Shown here in pieces: positions 22,923-35,039 of a stretch of DNA of 64,000 bases. Positions within the stretch are counted from its first letter, which is position 1; the number at the start of each line of letters is the position of its first letter. The DNA is from Orthonyx spaldingii (taxonomy: Eukaryota; Chordata; Aves; Passeriformes; Orthonychidae): assembly GCA_013397795.1 (NCBI GenBank), contig VZTJ01000299.1:255775-319774 (forward strand), read 5' to 3'. The notes beneath the pieces were generated by a model. That model was given only the letters and a program-made list of their open reading frames with translations, had not been told where the DNA came from and searched no databases. A program made the translations under genes and the position numbers.

Positions 22923-25900
22923 CGTTCTAGGACTTGAGCACCAAAACCAGTTGTTGGGAATGGAGAACTCTGCCTCCTGACTTAATTGATCCCATTCAGG
23001 CTGTGTAAATTTGTAGCTAGGGCACCCTGTACCCTGCAGAAGACAATGGCTGTTGGCACCAGTCCCTTCCCACACCCAACAGTGGCCCAGCACCACACAG
23101 CCCCTTACCAGCGGGTGTCTCAGTTGCTCCTCGCTGCAGCAGGATTGCCCCACCCTCTGCTGTCAGATGGCTGTTTGCTTCTAAGAGCCTGAGGGAGACA
23201 TGGCAGAGAGAGATTGTGCTGCTGGAAAAAGGGAGGAAGTGAAGCAAAAATGGCATGACAAGGTGACAGTGAGCTCTCGGGCTAGTTCAGAAAGGAGCAG
23301 GAAGAAGCAGCAGCTTCTGGCAGCAGAAGCAAAAGGTCTTGCTGGGATTCCAGAGGAGAACTTGAAAGGTCAAATGAAGGGACAGTTTTCCTCACCTCTG
23401 TCAAGGTGAGGGCAGGCAGTAAATGAAGAGGATGGCTGGGAACCCACCTCTGCAGTGCTGCTTCGGGGCTCCGTGCTTTGGGAGTTTGCTGCTTTGCCTC
23501 CAGACTCAGTAATCTGTCAATCACCCTGCGCCTAGATTTCAGCCATGCCTCAGTGTCCTGAAACACAGAGAGGTAGGGAAGAGGAGTAACCCCTCTCTTC
23601 TGAATGATTTTACCCCTTATCAGAGAATGGAGGAGGGAATTTCACTTTTCAACATCCCTCAGAACTGGTACCAGTTATGGGTATCTTATTAAAAATGCCC
23701 ATTTTTGGGAGAAAGGGAACATCAATACTGCTGTAATGAACTTACTAACTTTTTACCCTTGCAATCTTTTTTAACCCTTTCTACCTTACTTCTCAGTTGA
23801 GGACAACTCTCCAAAGTTTGGTATCTTTTGTCTCTCTGACCTAGGGCTTCTGTTCCACTTCTGCCAACGAAAGCTCCAGCATCTGGTAGCAACAATGGTA
23901 AGTTTGGAATGTAGCTTTATGAACTGCAAGCAACAGAAAAGGAAATCCACCAGTCTTGTACCCAACAAGCTGTTGGCAAAAAGATAATCTCAGCTGGCAG
24001 TTGCCTGGACAGAAGTTCCAGTTTCCTTTGTATAAGGGCTTGGCACAGACAAGCAAATTTCAGTGCTAAGGGACTGCAGGATGTGGAGCTCTACCAAGTG
24101 TGCCCCAAGGGCCACCCTAAGGAGGGACTTCAGTCCATGCAACAAGGAGCAGATCAGTGTCTGCCAAAAGGAAGAGCCCTGGGACTTGTGTGACCTGCCA
24201 GGAAGTGGTCACATCAGTGCTTTATCTGAACAAATGAGGGAAAGAAAAAAAAACTATTTTTGTATTTTAAAAAAGTGAAGAGAAGGACACATGAGATCTA
24301 ACCTCTGGAGCTAGAAGAAAGCCAAGATTTTCCAGCAGAATCAGCTTGTCCACCATCTCAGGATAAAGGAAACAGAACTGAGGAGAGATGAAACAATAAG
24401 CTAATGAAAAGCTGAGCACTGAGTGATGTCTTTATCCTGCTACATGGGAGAGGGGTCAGGGAAGGGCCTCTCCTCCCCTGAGATCCAGGTCTGTCCCTTC
24501 ATTCCTCTCCCATTTGTTGTTGCAGCTGCAGAAATCACAACCCCACGAAGAAGTGATGCTTTACTCACCATTCCTGCCACAGCCCCACCTGCAAAGGAGA
24601 AAAGGGTGTTCAGCTGTGCACAGAACAGGCTCTGGTAACAGAAACTCCCCTTCCCCACAGCAGGAGCTGCCTCAGAAATAAAAATATGCATTGTACCATG
24701 GGACAAATGGTTGTGGAGAGGAGAGCTCCCCCAGCCCACAGCATGCAGGCAGAGACCAGGGCTGTTGACCTGAGGTATTCCCCATCTTGTGCCATTCCCA
24801 CCTCCCTCAGGCAGCAAAGGCCAAGGAGGAGTTACTGGTTAAAATGCCTTGGTGTGCAGGTCCTGTTAGCTGTGACAACAGCAGCCCTGGGAAGCAAACC
24901 CCAAATTGTGACAAAATCAAATCATACTTCAAGCTCAAAAGGATGGATCCTGGAGTCCAGTTCCCCTCAGCAAGCTTTATAGCCCACTAAATGGGCTGTC
25001 TGTTCCCAGGCTTTGTGGGGACCAGGCAGGAAGGCGTGCTGTGAATTCTCCTGGGTAGACCACCCCTCTTTGCCAATCACCGTTCCCTCCTGTGAGTGGG
25101 TGAAATGCTCACAGCAAGGGTTACCACTGTCTGTACTACAGGGTCTTGAAAGCAGAGGCATTTCAAACAAGGACAGAGATTTCTGAATCACTCAAGCAGG
25201 AACCTGGTACTTGACATAATATAATAAATATTCCAACACAGGGCCTAGCATGCAGCATGTCTTGGAAGTTAATCATCTACTGATTTCTATTAATCTCACA
25301 GCTCACAAGGACTAGAGCCACTTACCCATACTGTGACCCATCAGGGTGAACCGTCTCCACTGCAAGGCTAAATGGCAACAGACAAAAACAGATATTGCTA
25401 CATTAGAAACCAGAGCAGCAGCATCTTGCTGCTTCTCCACTGACATGGGCCCCTTCTTCCAGGAGGGCTTTTGCATTGCCTAATTTGCTTCTTAATCCAG
25501 AAACTGAGCAGCTAAGTAGGCCAGTTTTAAAGAAAAAGAGCATTCACCACCTCATTTCCGTGGTAGTTAAGTCATGCAGCTCTCAAGCTCTCTCTGTCAA
25601 ACAAACTCCAGCAAATTCCCTTTCACTGCCAGACATGAGAATGGCAAGAAGCAGAGGAGCCTAACTGGGCAGCATCTGCTGGAAGAGAGAAACCTTGACA
25701 GAGCATCCTGCTGTAGGGCTGTTGGGGTTTGGCATTCTGCAAGACATGTGAGGACACAGAGCCAGGTCTGCTGCATTGAGGGAAGTATGATTCCAAGTGA
25801 AAGCTTTCTGCACCATTTAGCACATCAGGCTCTTCAGTCCATTTTTAGGGCACTCTGGGAGGCTTATAGGAAAATACAGCTTTATTAGTGCTGCACATCT

Positions 25901-26793
25901 GAAATATACCCCCCTGAAAGATGGGGTTTACCCTCTGGAACATCTGAGAGCTTCTAGAGGCTCTTTCGTGTACTGAATGAGGGATGTAAAACCACTAATG
26001 CCAAGTATACAGATGGACAGTTACATCAGGAGTTATTAGGAGTACAAGACACCTTGACTTTCAGATTTCATTATATGATATAAAAGCAGGTAGCAAACTA
26101 AGTAGCAAACTTAGCCATCAGGGAGAACCAGAAGTTTCCAGCTTACACCTAACACTGGTTAGGGATCACTGACTGCTTACAAAAAGCCAGTCTGGCAAAA
26201 CTATTTAGTTGCATCCACCACTTCATCACTACTACTTTTTTAGTATAGAAACACCCAGGCCTTACAGTCTCTTCCTCTCCTAAAACACTGAGAAAGAGGG
26301 ATGCTTATTTAGTCACAAAGCACTGGCTAACATCAAACTGAGAAGTAGGGGGACCTGTTTTCTCTTCTGGCAGTAAATGCTGCCTGCTTGTTGTAAAGAG
26401 CAGGCCCAATGCAGCACCCCCTGCACAAGCACCCCCTCGAGGGTTCCTTCAACCACCCACCTGCTGCCACCCGGCGCACATCGGTCACATAATCCAGGAA
26501 ATGGTAGGGGCAGCCTGCAGGTCGGTGGGATGACAAACCATGGCCAGAAAAATCCATTGCCACATAATAACAACCTGAAAGGGGAAGAGTATCAGATGTG
26601 CAGCCCTGGCACACAACACAAGCTGTCCTGATGAGCCAGACCTACCTCTGGGGAGCAGCGGAATGAGCTTGTCAAAAGTGTTGGCATTGTCCAACCAGCC
26701 ATGCAAACACAGCACAGGGTGTCCCTCTGAGGGTCCCCAGGCCTTGGCTGCCACATGTCCCCAGGGCACAGGGAACTTCAGCTCTGAGAACAT
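19894..26793 (-). CDS. SERHL2: SERHL/SERHL2, serine hydrolase-like protein
   Basis: An alpha/beta-hydrolase of unknown physiological substrate; the mammalian protein is linked to peroxisomes and muscle growth. Eleven exons on minus, all GT-AG and in phase: 26646-26793 (coding part), 26461-26574, 25326-25367, 24569-24588, 24303-24377, 23448-23557, 23109-23188, 22682-22716, 21850-21926, 20347-20440 and 19894-20010 (TAG). The total is 912 nt, 303 aa (human SERHL2 is 314). The start is ATG 26793 (MFSELKFPVPWGH), because the same exon has an in-frame TAG about 75 nt upstream. Motifs: oxyanion HGWLDN near residue 31; the nucleophile elbow GHSMGG, split between exons 3 and 4; a likely acid Asp in VSQDGLL; the catalytic His in VPGSHFVHLNEP near the C-terminus. 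The full triad is therefore plausible and the enzyme probably active. The intron at 26575-26645 is only 71 nt. SERHL and SERHL2 are human-lineage duplicates, so the symbol denotes the family. Confidence 0.94.
22859..22861. other. Small assembly gap (3 N) beside T-runs
   Basis: The NNN lies between T-rich tracts; a 33-nt T run follows at 22888-22920. It is in a SERHL intron and touches no exon. Similar T/A-rich text on both sides suggests a homopolymer consensus problem. Confidence 0.95.
22888..22920. repeat. Poly(T) homopolymer
   Basis: 33 consecutive T in a SERHL intron. Length is unreliable in most assemblies. Confidence 0.95.
24569..24588 (-). CDS. SERHL2: SERHL 20-nt microexon
   Basis: Acceptor TTTGCAG| and donor |GTGAGTAA enclose 20 nt that, with one base from the previous exon, encode GGAVAGM. 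This completes the GHSMG|G nucleophile elbow begun in exon 25326-25367. Without it the frame shifts, so it must be included for an active product. Human SERHL2 has the matching GGVVGGM. Confidence 0.88.
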
Positions 26794-27739
26794 GCCCAAA
26801 ATAGGGTGATGTCCTTCAAGAGTCACGTACTTGGAGTAGGTCCCAGTGGTCTTGTTAATGGTCTAGAGCTCTGAAAAGAGTAATACAGGTCTTTAGTAAC
26901 TCACCAGCCTCCTGTGGTCTTAATTAGCAGCTTGCTGATTTATAGCTCCCCATTCAACATCCCAAGCTGCTGTTCCTGACTGCCTGTTTGGGGAATCCTC
27001 CTCCCAGCACGTACTAGCTATGCTCCTAGGAAGAAATAAGCTTTCCCTAAGCAGGAGGAGAAAGCCTTCTCTCTGTCTCTGCAGCAGCTGCAACCTGACC
27101 AGAAGGCACGGGAGATCTGGCAAGAGGGAACCATGCAGAATTCCCCCAGCTAGCTGCAGTCAGCCAGGCACCTGTCCTGCACCAAAAAGACAGTCTGGGG
27201 AATAAGGATGCTGCCTCCAGTATTAGACTGTTACCAGCTTGTCCTGTTTTACCTCGGTGCTTCTCTTTCGCACCACCGGTCAGCCCATTTGCAAAAGCAA
27301 CTGGCTCCATGCTTCACAGCAGGTCAGTGCTGCCACGTGCCTGTGCACCCCTCAGGGCCAGGGACCCTGCGTGGGATATGGGTCCACAACCTGTCAGGCA
27401 CTTGCTTGACCTCAAACCATCTCATCTACCTGGCAATCACTGACCCTTGCTCAAGCCCCAGTTCCTGAGTGAACCCAGGCTCTGGGGACCCACCAATGGT
27501 GGTTTAAACATCTCCCCTTTACCCCCAAGCCATGGGCAACCTGACTATCCCTATCCCCAAGTCTCATGTCATATCCCCTTCCAAGTGACTTGTCTTACGT
27601 ATCTGCTCCCTCAAAGAGCCCTCTGAGACTGCACAGCAATTAAATCACTCTACAGCAAGTCCCTCCTGATCCCATACCTCTCTCTAAGGCGTGAGGACAG
27701 AGAGGGTAGGCTGCTGTCAGGGCCCTGATGGTCCCAATC

Positions 27740-28430
27740 AGCCAAGCCTGGGGCTCCCCATGAGTGTGTTCTCGGCCCAGGAGCTGCCGCAGGAGTGCCG
27801 GTGCCACCAGAACCGCCCTCGCCCCAGGAACCGTGGCCCTGCCTGCTGATCACGGGGCTGTGCCTGACCCCAGCTGCCCTCGCCGGGCCAGATCCTGACA
27901 ACCAACCGTGGGCTGACTTTCCGGTGTGACCGCGGACCTGCCCTTTCCCGACGGCCTGGGCTGCTGGCAGAGCCTGACGGCCCTCCCCGGGCAGTCCTGC
28001 CTGGGCCTAGCGGGGCTCCGGCCCCGGTGTACCCCGGCCCCGGGCTGAGGCCTCCCTGGNNNNNNNNNNNNNNNNNNNNNNNNNNNNNNNNNNNNNNNNN
28101 NNNNNNNNNNNNNCTGGAGCGCGTGGTCCCGGTCCTGGTCCCGGCCCCGGGAAGGGCTGCCCGGGGACCGACCCCCGCCCGGCGCCGGGAGCAGCCCCCG
28201 GAGCGCCACGGCCGACCGGGCCCCCGCTCCCCGCACCGCCCTCCCGCGCTGCCCCGGCCCCCTCCTACCGCTCCGTGCAGCCGGGCCGGCTGAGCAGAGG
28301 CGGCGGGAGGGCCGGGCAGGCAGGGTGGGCCGGGCCGGCTGCACCGCCCCGCTGCCCGCCTCCCCGGGGCGCCGCGGCCTCCGCCCCGCCTCTGTCTGGG
28401 TCGGGCTCGGTAAGAGGAACCTGCACTTAG
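27740..28430. promoter_or_regulatory. SERHL2: CpG island, probable SERHL promoter and non-coding first exon
   Basis: Extremely GC/CpG-rich sequence lies 5' of the SERHL coding exons. The first coding exon (acceptor at 26870/26871) is preceded by a good splice acceptor (TCTTTTCAG), so at least one non-coding exon must lie upstream; minus-strand donors near 27675 (GAG|GTATGG) and 27593 (TAC|GTAAGA) are available. A plus-strand donor CTCG|GTAAGAGG near 28410 hints at divergent transcription. Long open frames here cross the N gap and are GC artefacts. Confidence 0.7.
28060..28113. other. Assembly gap (54 N) in CpG island
   Basis: Unresolved GC-rich sequence. Any motif or first-exon boundary inside it is lost. 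Confidence 0.99.
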
Positions 28431-28742
28431 CAATGTTTGTGGGGTCTGAAGCTGCGAACAACCTCCCGGGCATGATAGGAATCTCTGAGAAGTCGAAATC
28501 AAGGAGGTGTGGCTGCATCCGTGACTGCCTCCAGAAGACACATTACTGATGATGGAAACTGCCTGTACTGCGGTGACACAGTGTGAGATGTTTTAACTGT
28601 GACCCAGGAGCTTCATATTGACATCAAACAGGCCCAGTGCTTGACACTAACACTGAACTTCTGTCACTCTCTGATACAGGGACTCTTCTGAACTCCTAAC
28701 GCTTGCTGGAATCCTGTTGGTTCAGGGACAAGAGTCACCCTC

Positions 28743-30323
28743 CCATACTGTGACCCATCGCAGTGAACTGACTCTGCTACAGGGCCAAGCTGCTACAGAT
28801 ACACAGTGGAGGGCGCTGCCTTAGCTGCTCCACTCCTCTTCTGCGAAAACAGACCCCTCTGGGATTCTATACAGCTTGCCTTGTTGGTTACCCAAAAAGG
28901 TGATGTCTGCATAGATCAAGTTTCAAGAAAGTCAATACCCAAGTATGGCTACTTGCTGGTGCCTCTCATTCCCTCCAGCAGTCAGTCTGCTAGGCCTAAC
29001 CTCAGTCAAGGACTCTGCAGTCAAAGGAAGCAAAGTCAAATCACACTGCGAGCAGTGGGACCCCTTGCTGGAACAGCTGGAGAAAGCAGAATGAATGTAT
29101 GTTCTTAGGGAATCATTTTTATATTGGTAACTGAAAGTCCTATGCTCAGTTCAGCACATCAGTCTCCTAAATTACACAATATATTTTCAGAACNTAGTCA
29201 GTCTGCTAGGCCTAATGCAGACCACAACCTCAGTCAAGGACTCTGCAGTCAAAGGAAGCAAAGTCAAATCGCACTGCGAGCAGTGGGACCCCTTGCTGGA
29301 ACAGCTGGAGAAAGCAGAACGAATGTATGTTCTTAGGGAATCATTTTTATATTGGTAACTGAAAGTCCTATGCTCAGTTCAGCACATCAGTCTCCTAAAT
29401 TACACAATATATTTTCAGAACAGCCTAAAAAGCTTGAAAGAAACCAGTGTAGAAGCTTAGAGTCCTATTTCTCCTGCCTAGCTCTAACTCATCCTGGCAA
29501 AATGGGCTCTTCACCATGGCAGTTGAAATGTAATCTTGGGGACCCATCATTGAGAAGAAACAAGAGCACTACGTAGCTCACAACCTCCTCTCCATGTGAG
29601 CCATTAGAAAGGAAATGAGAACATGAATTTTTACAGGTTTGCAAAGTGTCCAGTGCCTTGTTTTTCCTTAGGTCCCCATGCTGGAGGAGCAGGAAAGCAG
29701 ACTGCAAGTGCTGGTGAGCCTTGCAGAAGGAGAGAGGCCACAGTAACTTCTACAGCTTCTCTCCTACAACTGTCAGAGGTGAGTGGCTGATTATAAAAGG
29801 TGAAAAGCAAGAGACAGCTTGGCAGAACAGATTTGTAAAGTGCACTCAACAATCAATTGCTGCGGCTACTGCTAAGGCAGCGCAGAGGCCTCCTGTGAAT
29901 TCCTGAAATTCCTCCTAAAGAAGCCACCACACAGCAGTGTAATTGTTAGGCAGTGGCTGCTGCTAGGCTCGTGGTTCTTCAGTCTATGGCATGACTTTTG
30001 AGGAAGAGGACCCTGTGCCATGAGGAGTTATATGGACTGTTGGCACATGCTCCAGTGGTTGGTGGGACAACAGGCCATGGCCAGGAAAATCCATTGCCAC
30101 TCATGAGCCCCAATTCTGGGGAGCAGTGAAATGATCTCACTAAAGGTGGTGGCATTGTCCAGCCAGCCATGCAAGCACAGCACAGATGATCCCCAGGCCT
30201 TGGCTGCCACCTGTGTTTGGGGCATGGGGAACTTCACCTCCAAGAACTTGAACCCACAAGCAACATCCTCTGAGTGCTTCATGCTGGAGCTGGTCCCACG
30301 GAGCTTGTTAACAGCCAAGAGCT
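28743..30323 (-). pseudogene. Partial tandem duplicate of SERHL (exons 1-3 only), broken
   Basis: Minus-strand sequence at about 30110-30323 matches SERHL exon 1, including its 5' untranslated part (KFPMPQTQVAAKAWGS, LCLHGWLDNATTF, ISLLPR). It runs straight into exon-2-like sequence (30000-30100) in another frame. About 13 nt derived from intron 1 remain at the junction while the rest of the intron and the exon 2 start are deleted. That shows DNA-level duplication, not retroposition. Sequence at 28743-28784 aligns base for base in length with exon 3 (25326-25367), but has an in-frame TAG, a donor changed GT to GA and an acceptor changed AG to GG. Spacing between the exon 2-like and 3-like parts resembles the intact gene. 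No exon 4-11 counterpart was seen before the CpG island. It cannot encode a hydrolase. Confidence 0.85.
28980..29421. repeat. Near-identical direct duplication flanking a single N (probable assembly artefact)
   Basis: Copy 1 (28980-29193, 214 bp) and copy 2 (29196-29421, 226 bp) are adjacent around an N at 29194. They differ by one 12-bp indel (TGCAGACCACAA present only in copy 2) and a few A/G transitions. This pattern fits two haplotypes placed in series at a scaffold join rather than a real duplication. Confidence 0.85.
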
Positions 30324-30329
30324 CTGGAC

Positions 30330-31020
30330 AGAGCTTGTAGGTAGGTAGTACTTACCAGAGTTGTTTACCTGTCATCCCTGATCTCTACCTAATACCAGTT
30401 TTCGGTCACAAGCCTTGTTTGGGGTAATCCTGGAATCCTGCTGTAAATGCTTGCCCTGGTGGTACATACATCACTGCCCACAGGTCTTGGACCACCACAT
30501 TGGACTCTCTCCTCATTCCAGCAGCCAGTAGGATCTGGGCTCTCATTGCTTTGGGTCACAGAGATGACTCTGGGACTCAGGTGAGAATAATGTGTTCTCT
30601 AGTGACTTTGGACTCCTGTGACCTGCATCCTAAATCACTTCTGGTAGGAGTCTCTATCAGCAGCCACCTAATGGGAAAGGAAAAGTTCCTCAAAGAAATT
30701 ATCGGGAATAGGTGATTGCAGATAGAGCTCCAAGTGGAGAAGATTGCACTGGGATGTGCTCTGTACCCTCTCCTCAGCAGCAGGACTGTCATCCTATTAG
30801 CCAAAGCCAGATGGTTGAGTTGTCCTCCAGGTCCCTCATACCTTCTCTAGCAATGCTACTCTCCCCTATAGCAGAGCAGCCCAGCATCTTACTAATGCAG
30901 TCCCGGGGGAAGGTGTGGGGTGGGTGGAAACTTCTGCTATACCAGGAGCGTCGTGGAGGCTCCGAAAGCACACTCTGGTCAGTACAACCAGGTACTGTGC
31001 AGACAGCTCTGTCCCTTACC
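30330..31020. other. Intergenic, no feature recognised
   Basis: Sequence 5' of the SERHL pseudogene. Open frames are short and without recognisable motifs. Confidence 0.6.
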
Positions 31021-31028
31021 CCAGCCGG

Positions 31029-31409
31029 TGTTCTGGCGAGTATCCACCTCCCCCCAGCTAGATGGCTCCTGCGTTACCAGGGTTTAAACAGAGGGATCAA
31101 ATCACATGGCATTCCAGAAGCATTTTATTCCTGAAGGTGTCCAGAGGTGAAAGAGGCCAAACGGCCTTGCGAAAGCCTTGTTATAGGGCACCGGCCAGAG
31201 GGCAGGGGGTGCAGGGGAGGAGAGGGGGGCGGGGGGATACAGAAGGAGCGAGGGATAGGGTTAGGGGACAGGTTAAGGTTAATGTATATAGGAGAATTAA
31301 CATATCCAGGTAAGGTAACCTAGGGAGAGACCATTTGCTTTCCAAGGGGTGGTTTCAAAGAGCAGAGCTGTCCCACCAACGTCCCGGGGTGGGCTCAGCT
31401 ACCCCAACA
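31029..31409 (-). mobile_element. Probable LTR fragment
   Basis: On the minus strand the segment starts TGTTGGGGTAGC (31409), continues through a purine/pyrimidine-biased stretch to CCCTATAACAAGGC (TATA-like, near 31180) and CTTTCGCAAGGCCGTTTGG. It then has GGAATAAAATGC (near 31125) and a candidate CA end at 31029. This is the U3-R-U5 order of avian LTRs. I found no target duplication at these ends. A TCTTAC shared by 30890 and 31410 hints that the true left edge may be nearer 30897. No retroviral coding sequence accompanies it. Confidence 0.5.
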
Positions 31410-34400
31410 TCTTACAAGACTGTGCATCTCCCTCAGCACAGCCAGGGAAACCATACCCCAAGGGGAGAGCCCTATGCAGGATGCACAGCAGAATTTGGAT
31501 GGCTCACAGAAGTCATTTTGCTGCCATCTACTTCTCCTAAGTGCCACAGGCTACTGCAGTGGAATTGCTGCTTGTGGAGGACCAAACCAGACTCCAGCTG
31601 GAAAGGTGCTGAGGTATTGGCTGGGCTACACTGGACCGATGGTAACAAAGGCTGGTTTTGAATAAAGAACTGTGGGTTAGTGTGAGATATCCCATGTGCT
31701 TAGCAAAGGATAATTTAACCTCTGTGTCCTTGCAAAGGCACAGGAGACCTGCAAGGGTGTACACTGGGACATGCAAAGCTGTTATGCTCCGCTGACTTGG
31801 AACAGCATTGATCAGTTTGCGCTAGCTGCAGATCTGGTGAGGAAACTTTAAGTACAGCAGATTGATTGCTACCAGGGGACAAATTCCCCATAGCTGGTTG
31901 GATTCAAGCACTGAAGTACTGACATATTGATCTATTTATGTTGATTTATTAGTAATAGCCCTGTACCCCAATTTCTTTTGTGTGGTTATACAAATAATTA
32001 AAAAAAGCATGCTATTGCTAGCTTAACTGATTTCTTTCAGAGGATATATAGAGGACACACCTCTATATAAAGCCCCATATTGTGAGCATATGCTGCAATC
32101 TATAGTAGACAGGAAATTAAAAGTGATCACAGGGAAACATCATGCAACCAGCTCCAACATGCTGGCTCACAGGTTTTAATTTGAGCTCCATCTACAAATC
32201 TTGCTTGCCTTGGAGATGGTCCCAGGAAGTCTCAAGAATTTAAATGAGCTCCCCAGGTGGGAAGAGTTGAGGTGGGATATCATCCCACCACCTCTGGGCT
32301 CTGTTCAACTGCAACAGACCCATCCAGGTACCTTGTGTGGTGTACTTTTTCTATGGTTTCCCCTAATTTCTTGTTGAGTTTCATTGATGTGAAATTCTGA
32401 CTGAAAAAGTTGTTTATATATTAAGTGCAAAAAAATGCTGTGATGGCTTAAGTTGGTTTCTCCCCCCTTGCTCCAGACCTGTTGTGCTCCTCCTTTATTA
32501 GCATCATGCTGTAAGCAGCTGAGCTAAACTCAGTTGTTCCAGAGCTCTCCAGTTGTGCAGAAGGTGGGAGAGACAAAGAGATGGTGGCTCTTTACACATC
32601 ACAGTCTGAGGCCAATATGATAATTTAAATGGAAATCTTTGTTTTAAGCCAAGCGGTGAGTGGTTGAAAAAGTGGAGTGCATCTACTTCAGGGATTAACC
32701 TGCAGCATAATTTGGATAGTGGGGCTGCTGGAGTGTTAAATCATTCCCACATGAACCACCACCATTCAGCTGGAAGCAGCCCCAGGCACACACCATGCAT
32801 CAGGTCCAAGTGGTGCACATTTATATCACTTTATTTGCAACTAATGAAATAGCTAGAAACATTTATTGCATATAAATTATATATGAGCACCCATCATACA
32901 AATAAACTCTTTCCAGTCTCAGCTTTCCATTTCCTTCTTAATCAGAAAGTCTATTATATTTGGGACAGATTCAGGAGTCTCTGCTGGTTCCCATCCCCTG
33001 GGCCTGTTTAGGTTAACTTGTGAGGTGAGCTACTCTCCAGATCTCTACAAAACCTATTCCCACCTTTAGAGTATGCACCTATTTTAATGTATGAAGTGGC
33101 AGGGGAAGAAGAGAAGTTTCTCTCCAGCTCTTGTCTAGACTTAACCTTCTTTCACTTGGAAAATCTGGCAGATTCCCCATAGGCTGAGAAGAAAACCATA
33201 AGTAATCTGACACTTGTAATTACGGGCCTACCAGCTCCTTATTGACCTCAGACAGAATAAGGAAATAGCACATATTAGGATCATTTAAAAACAAGGGAAA
33301 AGTTCTAGTTAACACTAAGTCTCATGTGTTTATGGAAAAGAATCTATAAAATTGCTTGGGAACTTCTGGAGATGTAAGTTATAGATTTGGGTTATGGATT
33401 TGGCTGACAAAAGTAAAAGCTGTTGAAGTAATAACTCTCCAGCAAGGAAACTGATATAGTCTTACACTATGTTTTGATTTTTTAAATACTGGAATGATAC
33501 CAAATTAACATATTTTGTAGTAATTGGACCGAAAACTGACTAGATAGCAAGTGTCAAAATATTAAAGTTGATACAAGCATGTAAGGGGTGTTTTTGAAAC
33601 CGCCCAATGGTGAGTTACTCCACCCGGGCCACACTGTCGGTCTGGCAGCACTGTCTGTGGAAGAAGTGACTGGCAAAGGACTGACTCACAGCAAAGCAGC
33701 AGCTGAGTGTGAGCTCCCAGTGCAGTGAAAAAAGGCTAATTCCGTTCTCCGATGTATGAGCAGGGAATGCGGAATAGGTGTAATGAGATTATATTGCAGG
33801 AGATTATATTGTGTCTGCTAAATCCGTGGAGGTGATTACTGATGTGAAAGAATTCCCAGTTTTGACATCTACGATTCAACGAGGAAGGGAACAAGTTGGA
33901 GAGGCTTCCTGGCAGAGCTTTAAGGCCTGTTAAGGAGCTGGCAGATATTTTATGGGAGAGAAGCATTTAGGACCAATATGATCAAAGCCTTAGTATACCC
34001 ATATAGTGTTGCATTTTTGCTCCTCCAGTTGTCACACTGCCCAACAATGGCACCAGAAAAACAGTCTAGAGACGAGGTGTGCATTTAGTAATGGAGAAAG
34101 GAGTTAAATACTTCAGTGGTTTACTTAGGGTGCTGGCAGCTTTCCAACCATTGCAGTTTTTTAATGAAGATGGGATGTTTAACAAAACAACAATGATTAA
34201 TGTGACAGGGTCCTTTGTCCTGTGATCATCTGGAAAGCAGAGTGATCTGGAGATTAGTCTACTGCAATAGACACTGCTGTCAGATGGTACCAGCCTGCAA
34301 TGCTTCTGCTACAACTGCTCCCAAAATTATAGCCCATAGCTATACTTCTTGCATTTTATGTTGTTTTACTTCATTTAGAGGCTTGGTTTCCTCAGCTGAG

Positions 34401-35030
34401 AAAGCCACTGCTTCTAGATCCAGCAATGACTTAGGGACCTTTCTGCTATGGGATCTCTGTCTTGGATTGCTCCCTGCAAACAGCCTCTCCTGCCTGTTTT
34501 TGTCTGCTTTGGAGAAATGCCTGAAGTGAGTGAACTCGGTGTCTGTGTCCTGTGAATGGGGTTCAGCATCACCACCCGCCTCAGTGTGGGGGGACAAATC
34601 TGGGCAGGACTGAGGCTACATGTTCCAAGTGAAGGATTCTGAGCAAAGGGATTTGGGCAAGGTCCGCCCATTTCGCCCTCCAGTAACGTGTGCTGAAAAT
34701 GTGGGATAACAAGGAGAGGCAATAGACCTCAAGCATACAATGAAATCCTTAACTGAGTTTCTGCCTCAATGTCTGTTGGGCAGCAATATTGGGAGAGGTT
34801 GCCTGGGGTGGTGAGGGATTTCTGTGGCCACAGAGCCTCAAGGAGCTCATACCTGAGTCCAGTGGTGCAGAAGGCTGGCACCTCGTTTCCCCTGTCCCAG
34901 ATTGTCCTGTACTGCTCCAGGGTGTTTGACACATAGGCAAGATTCAGAGGTGAGGGAGTGGTTTGCTGTACCGTTATAAAAGACTGCAGCTGCTTAAATC
35001 TGACCTGAATACCTTCCAAATTATGCAACC
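31410..35030. other. Intergenic, no gene recognised
   Basis: AT-rich sequence without supported exons, RNA genes or clear repeats. Short direct repeats occur (e.g. GAGATTATATTG twice near 33785-33815). Confidence 0.55.
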
Positions 35031-35039
35031 TGATGCTTT

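Noticed and set aside
27738..28541. 267- and 222-codon minus-strand ORFs upstream of SERHL
   Set aside because: They run through a 54-N gap and a CpG island. The SERHL start exon has an in-frame stop upstream, so these cannot be an N-terminal extension.
30000..30323. Retrocopy origin for the SERHL pseudogene, since exons 1 and 2 are fused
   Set aside because: About 13 bp of intron-derived sequence remain at the junction and exon 3 is still separated by more than 1 kb, so it is a genomic duplicate with a deletion.
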